9,738 nt of DNA from Candidatus Woesearchaeota archaeon (GTDB taxonomy: Archaea > Nanobdellota > Nanobdellia > Woesearchaeales > UBA12501): assembly GCA_026394915.1 (NCBI GenBank), contig JAPLZS010000167.1:1-9738 (forward strand), read 5' to 3'. The notes under the pieces are model-generated. The model saw only the letters and a list, made by a program, of their open reading frames with translations. It was not told the DNA's origin and did no database searches. Of the stretch, positions 6,049 to 9,738 are shown in pieces; the first letter of the stretch is position 1, and every line of letters begins with the position of its first letter. A program made the translations under genes and the position numbers.

Positions 6049-7002
6049 ATGCTGCTGCATGACGGAGCAAGAGTGAGTGTTTATCATAAATCCATTGATG
6101 TGTTATCAGAACTTAATAAATCTCAGAGTGAGTGTTATGAGCCTTCACCAAGAAGAATGAGAATTCTGGACGCAGGCACTGGTTCAGGAGTATGGGCCAT
6201 TGATTTGGCAAAAGCATTTCCAAATGCAGCTATTGATGCAGTTGATTACCATGCTGATGTTGTTGAATTTGCCAAGAAACAGATATCATTATGGCCGAGT
6301 TTAAGCGATAGAATCAATGTTATCCAAGGTGACTTAACAGGATATAGCGGCAGTGAATATGATCTCATTGTTACCGAACTTGACGGCGGTGTTGGCAACA
6401 ATGAAGGGGAAAAACGTGTTTTCAACAACCTAAGAAAATTGTGCAGTCACAGGGGAACAATAATTCCAGATTCAATTCAAATAAACATAAATCCTGTTGA
6501 AGTTCCAGATTTCATCATTCTTGGGAATTATTTGCAGCCTTCAGAAAGAAAGGAAAAATGCAGAACAGATTTGTATTATCTTATAGACGGGCTTCAACCA
6601 GAAGCAGAGCTTTGCAGTCGTAAAAATTTTGATGGTTTTAAAACAAAATATGAAATAACAGAAGGCATAGAGAAAATTTTAGGATTTGAGATATCCAGAA
6701 AAGGAAAACTGACAGGGTTTATTGCTTGGTTTATACAAGAATTAATAAATTATCCCATCAACTCAAACTGCCCCTTTCCTATCAGATTTTCGAATAGCAC
6801 AAAAGATATTCCAACCTCCTGGGGCCAGGCTTATTTCCCTGTTGAGCCATTTGATGTCAAGCATGGAGATGAGATACTGCTTAATTTTGCAGAGGTAATC
6901 ACTCCAGCAGGCCCGATTCCTCATTATGACTGGTCTGTTGTACTTAATGGAAAGCTGATTGGGCAATACTCAAATGAGAAGAATCAGGAGAGGAGGAGAT
7001 GA
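6049..7002 (+). CDS. PRMT-like SAM-dependent methyltransferase
   Basis: 317 residues reading as a class I methyltransferase of the protein arginine methyltransferase type. The N-terminus MLLHDGARVSVYHKSI matches the pre-core helix of PRMTs (ML-D--R---Y--). Motif I is ILDAGTGSG at 39-47, followed by the SAM-ribose acidic residue Asp66. The double-E loop is E110-LDGGVGNN-E119: both glutamates are present with the same spacing of 9 as in PRMT1 and PRMT5, and GGVGNNE recalls GSFADNE of PRMT5. IIPDS near 138-142 matches the strand after the core. A second domain (about 145-305) resembles the PRMT beta-barrel, with TSW at 256-258 where PRMTs have THW, then FPVEPFDVKHGDEI. No ribosome site precedes ATG 6049 and homology seems to begin slightly earlier, so the start is uncertain. 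The stop overlaps the next start (ATGA). Substrate unknown. Confidence 0.72.
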   Translation: MLLHDGARVSVYHKSIDVLSELNKSQSECYEPSPRRMRILDAGTGSGVWAIDLAKAFPNAAIDAVDYHADVVEFAKKQISLWPSLSDRINVIQGDLTGYSGSEYDLIVTELDGGVGNNEGEKRVFNNLRKLCSHRGTIIPDSIQININPVEVPDFIILGNYLQPSERKEKCRTDLYYLIDGLQPEAELCSRKNFDGFKTKYEITEGIEKILGFEISRKGKLTGFIAWFIQELINYPINSNCPFPIRFSNSTKDIPTSWGQAYFPVEPFDVKHGDEILLNFAEVITPAGPIPHYDWSVVLNGKLIGQYSNEKNQERRR

Positions 7003-7325
7003 ACAGAGCAATAAAGAAAGGGCTTTGGGTATTGGCTTCTCTTTATGCCTTGAATTTTTGGTATCATGCTGCTAAAGCATTCCCTGATCTCAATGAGTAT
7101 TCCAAAGCCAGCAACCAATATGCAAAGATAGGAATGTGTTTACCAACTCTGCAATCCCAACTCAGCAATTGCAGAGATGATGTTTGTACAAAGAAATATT
7201 CAACACTGCTTGATAAATGCAGCTCAGAATTAAGGCCGTTTGAGCAGGAAGAGGAAGAGCATGGGGAAAGATTCTCTGCTGAGATGGCAAAAGGCATGAT
7301 TCCGTGGTATGCTCTGAGGGATTAA
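6999..7325 (+). CDS. Small membrane-anchored or secreted four-cysteine protein, unknown
   Basis: 108 residues, not recognised. MNRAIKKG is followed by a hydrophobic segment at 9-22 (LWVLASLYALNFWY) acting as a signal peptide or N-terminal anchor; AAKAF after it could hold a cleavage site. The remainder is helical and hydrophilic with four cysteines (47, 58, 63, 74), enough for two disulfides outside the membrane, an acidic run EQEEEEHGE at 82-90, and a C-terminal MIPWYALRD. The ATG overlaps the methyltransferase stop (ATGA) and a strong AGGAGG lies a few nt upstream. The radical SAM gene starts 1 nt after its stop. Sitting between a methyltransferase and a radical SAM enzyme, it is the natural candidate for a modified substrate or an accessory protein, but nothing in its sequence proves that. 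Confidence 0.72.
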   Translation: MNRAIKKGLWVLASLYALNFWYHAAKAFPDLNEYSKASNQYAKIGMCLPTLQSQLSNCRDDVCTKKYSTLLDKCSSELRPFEQEEEEHGERFSAEMAKGMIPWYALRD

Positions 7326-7326
7326 G

Positions 7327-8679
7327 ATGAAAGTGGCGGCGATATTTCCCGGCGAAGTCAAGCAAGACATACAAATTGATTTAAGCACAGAGCAGGCACT
7401 TGGGATAGCATATGTTGCACAGGCAGCTAAAAATGCAGGCCATGATGTAAAACTTTTTTATGGTCGCCCTTCTTTGGAATTATTGCTGGGATTTGATGTT
7501 ATAGCAGTATCTTCAATGACCAAAGACATACCCTGCGCTCTGCAGGTTTCGAGGGAAATAAAAAAGAGTAGTCCAAATAAAAAAATAATCTTCGGCGGGC
7601 CTCATATTTCAGGAGACCCTGATTTTGTCCTTGATTCATCCATTGATTACGGCGTAATCGGAGAAGGGGAGCAGACATTTGTTGAATTGTTGGCTGCGCT
7701 TGAGCAGGACAAAAACCCAAATAATGTAAAAGGGATTGTTTATTCAAAAGGGGGCAAAGCTGTTTTTACAGGAACAAGGGAAAGGCTGGATCCAACAGGA
7801 TTAAGGCCCATGAGAGTTGATGATTTCTATGGGATCTATGATGCTTCGCTTTACTATCCTGAACCATCAAAAAGGAGGTTCATTCCGCTTATCGGTTCAA
7901 GAGGCTGCACAAAAGGATGCGAATTCTGCGACAGCGAGATTATGTGGGGCAGGAAGATAAGGTACAGGACTTCAGAAGATATAGAAAAAGAGATTAAAGA
8001 ACTGTATAAAGATGGAAGGGATGTTTTCTTTTTTGATGATGAAAACCAATTCCTTAATCGCCAAACCGCAAAAGAAACAATAAAAAATCTGATTGGAAAA
8101 GGCTATAATCTGGCAGGCGTAGGGGATGTCCGATTGATTGATCCCGAAATTCTTGGCCTCCTAAAGCAGGCCGGCTGGACAACTATATTGTGGGGTGTAG
8201 AATCACTTGATCTCAATGTCTTGAATGCTGAAAAGAAAGGCTCAACTCCGGACAGGATTTATAGTGTACTCAAAGAATCAGAAAGGCTCGGGATTTTCAA
8301 TCAACCAATGGCAATGATCGGATTTGAGCATGAAACAGAAGCAAGCATATTAGATAATAGCCATAGATTAATAGAATACCCCATGCATCAACTAAGGCTT
8401 GCTATAGCTACACCTTTCTTCGGAACAAGATTCCATAAAAGACTAAAAGAGCAGGGCCATTCATTTGACCCAGATCTATCAAAATGGGACACTGGCCATC
8501 TTGTTTATGACCATCCTACTATAACCCCTGAAAGAATGATAGAGTTGCAGCATCAGATTGTAACAGACTTTTACAAAAGCCCTCAATGGGACAGAAGAAT
8601 GCATGACATGGCAAGGAATAACCCAAGACTAGGCCAGGCCATTGATGAGTTCAGGGAATATATACATTCAAGATTATAA
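7327..8679 (+). CDS. B12-binding-domain radical SAM protein
   Basis: 450 residues. Residues 1-145 are a Rossmann-type cobalamin-binding domain: ALGIAYVAQAAKNAGHDV near 24-41, DVIAVSSMT, IIFGGPHISGDPD near 87-99, YGVIGEGEQTFVELL near 108-122. The DxHxxG motif of base-off methyltransferases is absent, as in other class B radical SAM methylases and their relatives. The radical SAM core follows, with the [4Fe-4S] cysteines in RGCTKGCEFC (C194, C198, C201, spacing CxxxCxxC), FFFDDENQF near 235-243, GVGDVRLID and a GVESLD strand near 289-294. The C-terminal part (about 380-450) is helical. Relatives methylate or rearrange lipids, tetrapyrroles, peptides and antibiotics, and the sequence does not say which. 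A GAGG site lies 7 nt before the ATG; the gene is 1 nt after the four-cysteine ORF, so tightly coupled. Confidence 0.9.
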   Translation: MKVAAIFPGEVKQDIQIDLSTEQALGIAYVAQAAKNAGHDVKLFYGRPSLELLLGFDVIAVSSMTKDIPCALQVSREIKKSSPNKKIIFGGPHISGDPDFVLDSSIDYGVIGEGEQTFVELLAALEQDKNPNNVKGIVYSKGGKAVFTGTRERLDPTGLRPMRVDDFYGIYDASLYYPEPSKRRFIPLIGSRGCTKGCEFCDSEIMWGRKIRYRTSEDIEKEIKELYKDGRDVFFFDDENQFLNRQTAKETIKNLIGKGYNLAGVGDVRLIDPEILGLLKQAGWTTILWGVESLDLNVLNAEKKGSTPDRIYSVLKESERLGIFNQPMAMIGFEHETEASILDNSHRLIEYPMHQLRLAIATPFFGTRFHKRLKEQGHSFDPDLSKWDTGHLVYDHPTITPERMIELQHQIVTDFYKSPQWDRRMHDMARNNPRLGQAIDEFREYIHSRL

Positions 8680-8703
8680 TATGCATCAATATTTTTTAAG
8701 ATT

Positions 8704-9159
8704 ATGAACAAATACCTAAAATTCACAAAAAACATGGCCTATTCCGGATTGGGGTTTGTGTTTGGTGGCATTGCAGGCTCTGAGATAACAAAGCATTTTA
8801 CAAGTTCAGAGGCATGGATATCAGGAGCAGCAACATTATCTGAGTTTGTTTATGGTTACACCATAATGTTTGGTTCTCATGCAAAAGACAATCCTGACTT
8901 GTATACAGATCTTGAAGGGAAGTTATTAAAAAGAGAGCTTGCAAAGGACTGCATCAAGCTGGTCGGTGGAGTGAGCATTCTTGATTATCTTTATCTTACA
9001 GGCAGGGCATATCTCCAATATTATTTCCAAAAAAACGGCTATTCACCTGTTGATTCTTCCCTTCTTGCTGATGCCATATGCGTTCCTCTATTTGTTGCTG
9101 CTGCGATTCCAATAGGAAGACTTGTTGGAGTTATAAGAGAAAACAATGATAAAAAATAA
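8704..9159 (+). CDS. Small multi-pass membrane protein, unknown
   Basis: 151 residues, family not recognised. Hydrophobic segments at about 11-27 (glycine-rich AYSGLGFVFGGIAG), 36-57 and 119-143 are likely membrane-spanning; 84-107 (LVGGVSILDYLYL) is a weaker fourth. A charged loop at 59-82 separates the halves and the tail is basic (RENNDKK). It follows the radical SAM gene by 24 nt, with no Shine-Dalgarno and a T-rich spacer, so it is either the weakly translated last gene of the cluster or has its own start. Codon use and strand fit the cluster. A hairpin with a T-run lies directly after its stop. Confidence 0.72.
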   Translation: MNKYLKFTKNMAYSGLGFVFGGIAGSEITKHFTSSEAWISGAATLSEFVYGYTIMFGSHAKDNPDLYTDLEGKLLKRELAKDCIKLVGGVSILDYLYLTGRAYLQYYFQKNGYSPVDSSLLADAICVPLFVAAAIPIGRLVGVIRENNDKK

Positions 9160-9160
9160 G

Positions 9161-9171
9161 TGGGCCCGTCC
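9161..9171 (-). repeat. Copy of the tRNA-Val 3' end (direct repeat with 9282-9292)
   Basis: The minus-strand sequence GGACGGGCCCA occurs here and as the last 11 nt of the tRNA at 9292-9282. This copy lies 121 bp further downstream and is followed by a T-run. Short duplications of tRNA 3' ends are what integrating elements leave behind, but no integrase or cargo lies between them here. Confidence 0.6.
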
Positions 9172-9184
9172 AAACGAGCCTTTT
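9163..9184. terminator. Hairpin terminator between the plus-strand cluster and the minus-strand tRNA
   Basis: GGCCCGT and ACGAGCC pair around a CCAA loop (9163-9180), followed on the plus strand by TTTT. Read on the minus strand the same stem is fully paired through one G-U and is followed by CACTTATTTTTT. It can therefore stop transcripts from both sides. The plus-strand stem has one C-A mismatch. The hairpin also contains a copy of the tRNA 3' end (see findings). Confidence 0.5.
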
Positions 9185-9208
9185 AATAAAGCCTCGGGAA
9201 AACATAGC

Positions 9209-9236
9209 GGGTTTAAATCGCTTCGCGATTTAACCC
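9209..9236. other. Strong stem-loop between the terminator and the tRNA
   Basis: GGGTTTAAATCGC and GCGATTTAACCC pair over 12 bp with one bulged T and a 3-nt loop. It lies in the tRNA trailer on the minus strand and after the last gene on the plus strand. No T-run follows closely, so it is not an obvious terminator; it may be an RNA processing or stability element. Confidence 0.55.
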
Positions 9237-9295
9237 ACTTTACATGTCATTGTTTGATCCTGGGCCTTGCTGTAAGTAGCATGGGCCCGTCCGGA

Positions 9296-9402
9296 CTTTC
9301 GCCGGCAGGTTACATTTGTGCTGATCTGCATCAATCTTCGGTCCATTCAACGAAGTTGAATGGGCCCTTGCGATTGCGCGCCAGCTGAGCGTAACCGGCT
9401 GT
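9296..9402 (-). other. 107-nt T-loop intron (position 59/60) of tRNA-Val
   Basis: The junctions fit a canonical bulge-helix-bulge. The T-stem is followed on the 3' side by a 3-nt bulge AG/T and on the 5' side by a 3-nt bulge AA/A, separated by a 4-bp helix TTCG with CGAA, with cleavage after the second bulge nucleotide on both strands. Ligation restores TTCGAAT. Inside, GCCGG near the 5' end can pair with CCGGC near the 3' end, and CCATTCAAC pairs with GTTGAATGG (9343-9363). The inner helix next to the 5' bulge is imperfect, so alternative local pairings exist. Confidence 0.72.
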
Positions 9403-9424
9403 TTCGAACCGGAGACCTCCGCCT

Positions 9425-9455
9425 TTCAGAGCAATGAGGCAATGTCTGCATTGCT
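9425..9455 (-). other. 31-nt anticodon-loop intron of tRNA-Val
   Basis: Located at the usual archaeal intron site next to the anticodon (37/38; the end can slide by one or two A residues without changing the product). AGCAATG at its 5' end pairs with CATTGCT near its 3' end around a 12-nt loop. The flanking bulge-helix-bulge is of the relaxed type: TTA opposite TGA gives only a weak exon-proximal helix. Confidence 0.8.
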
Positions 9456-9515
9456 TGTAAGGGCGATGTCATAGCCGCTAGACTACGAGCCCATGAGACG
9501 GAAAGAAGAGTGTTT

Positions 9516-9526
9516 GTTTAAAAAAG
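9516..9526 (-). promoter_or_regulatory. TATA-like element upstream of tRNA-Val
   Basis: Minus-strand CTTTTTTAAAC (9526-9516) is centred about 30 nt before the mature tRNA 5' end, leaving a short leader for RNase P to remove. Confidence 0.4.
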
Positions 9527-9559
9527 TTTCTGTTTTTTATAAGGAAAATTGATGCTAAC

Positions 9560-9594
9560 CTGATCCGGGACAGAGCTTTCTATCTCTGTATCAG
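9560..9594 (-). terminator. Hairpin at the 3' end of the last gene, possible terminator
   Basis: CTGAT/ATCAG and ACAGAG/CTCTGT form an 11-bp stem interrupted by a 5-nt bulge. It overlaps the stop codon of the minus-strand gene, and TTTT follows 12 nt after the hairpin on the minus strand (9548-9545). Confidence 0.35.
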
Positions 9595-9738
9595 GTACTT
9601 GTCGCAGCTGTCTTGCGGCACAAGAAGCAATGCCCTGTTGAAGCAGGTTCTCTGGCCGTTATTGTCTTTCTTCAGGGGAATGATTATTATCCTGTCTGCG
9701 CTCTTGTATTCCTCTCTCCATTTGCCCAGCGTGAGGTT
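9580..9738 (-). CDS. C-terminal end of an unrecognised protein, 5' part outside the window
   Basis: A 52-residue open frame entering from the right edge and ending at TAG 9582-9580. It reads GKWREEYKSADRIIIIPLKK and ends VPQDSCDKYLIQR, with a central beta-strand (RIIIIPL), basic and aromatic residues, and two cysteines. The balance of residues and the stop placed just before a hairpin suggest a real gene, separated from the tRNA promoter by about 50 bp. Too little is visible to name a family. Confidence 0.6.
   Translation of the reverse strand, partial: NLTLGKWREEYKSADRIIIIPLKKDNNGQRTCFNRALLLVPQDSCDKYLIQR

Larger units (their letters stand above)
9282..9492 (-). tRNA. tRNA-Val (anticodon UAC) with two introns
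   Basis: The minus strand carries a split but complete cloverleaf. Acceptor GGGCTCG (9492-9486) pairs with CGGGCCC (9289-9283; one G-U), discriminator A at 9282. The D-arm is GTCT-loop-TGAC; the anticodon stem TCGCC pairs with GGCGG; the loop is CTTACAA with anticodon TAC at 9459-9457. T-stem TCCGG pairs with CCGGA and the T-loop reads TTCGAA+T. Two insertions interrupt it: 31 nt after position 37 or 38 (9455-9425) and 107 nt between T-loop positions 59 and 60 (9402-9296). Removing both leaves exactly 73 nt, with every arm of standard length. CCA is not encoded. A TATA-like element lies about 34 nt upstream. I am confident in the tRNA and first intron; the second rests on the exact fit of T-stem, acceptor and total length. 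Confidence 0.88.

Noticed and set aside
9240..9310. GCGAAAGTCCGGAC on the minus strand resembles the GGAAAGTCCG box of RNase P RNA.
   Set aside because: The matching second conserved region and the P4 partner are not found, and the same bases are fully explained as the T-stem and acceptor 3' end of the tRNA.
9146..9388. An 80-codon plus-strand open frame over the tRNA region.
   Set aside because: It lies antisense to the tRNA and its introns, has no ribosome site and an unprotein-like composition.
9370..9402. GCCGGTTACGCTCAGCTGG inside the second intron looks like the 5' end of another tRNA.
   Set aside because: No D-stem partner, anticodon arm or T-loop follows, and AACC-TG-CCGGC does not close a regular acceptor stem. 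It fits better as the intron's own closing helix.
1..9738. CRISPR arrays, insertion sequences, rRNA genes.
   Set aside because: No regularly spaced repeats, transposase motifs, long terminal inverted repeats or rRNA-like segments are visible on either strand.

Overview
The window looks like a piece of an archaeal chromosome, most likely from a DPANN-type lineage (Woesearchaeota, Pacearchaeota or similar). The evidence is an archaeal-type AMP phosphorylase, TATA boxes about 27 nt ahead of start codons (leaderless or short-leader promoters), an Lrp/AsnC regulator, and a tRNA gene that only folds if archaeal bulge-helix-bulge introns are removed. The lineage below Archaea is an inference from gene content; no rRNA or other marker is present.

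Left part (1-5135), all on the minus strand. Reading in the direction of transcription: an Lrp/AsnC regulator; a BRO-N/antirepressor-like protein followed with no gap by a very short AbrB/SpoVT-like ORF; an AI-2E-family membrane permease that abuts AMP phosphorylase; and a fused two-domain GMP synthase that runs off the left edge. The last two enzymes belong to purine nucleotide metabolism: GMP synthesis, and AMP breakdown to adenine and ribose 1,5-bisphosphate.

Middle part (5140-9160), plus strand. A divergent promoter region of about 120 bp separates the regulator from a compact five-gene cluster: a secreted protein that reads like an outer-membrane-type beta-barrel, an arginine-methyltransferase-like (PRMT-fold) enzyme with both double-E-loop glutamates, a 108-residue anchored four-cysteine protein, a B12-binding radical SAM enzyme, and a small multi-pass membrane protein. 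Genes 2 to 4 are joined by a 4-nt overlap and a 1-nt gap, so they are very likely co-expressed. Together they suggest an uncharacterised modification system acting on an exported or envelope-associated substrate. A near-perfect palindrome covers the predicted transcription start of the cluster and is a candidate operator.

Right part (9160-9738). A minus-strand tRNA-Val(UAC) gene spans 211 bp. Removing a 31-nt intron in the anticodon loop and a 107-nt intron in the T-loop leaves exactly 73 nt with a complete cloverleaf. The last 11 nt of this tRNA recur 121 bp downstream inside a terminator-like hairpin. The window ends in the C-terminal end of an unrecognised minus-strand gene. The strongest candidates for something new are the two-intron tRNA and the PRMT/radical-SAM/beta-barrel cluster.
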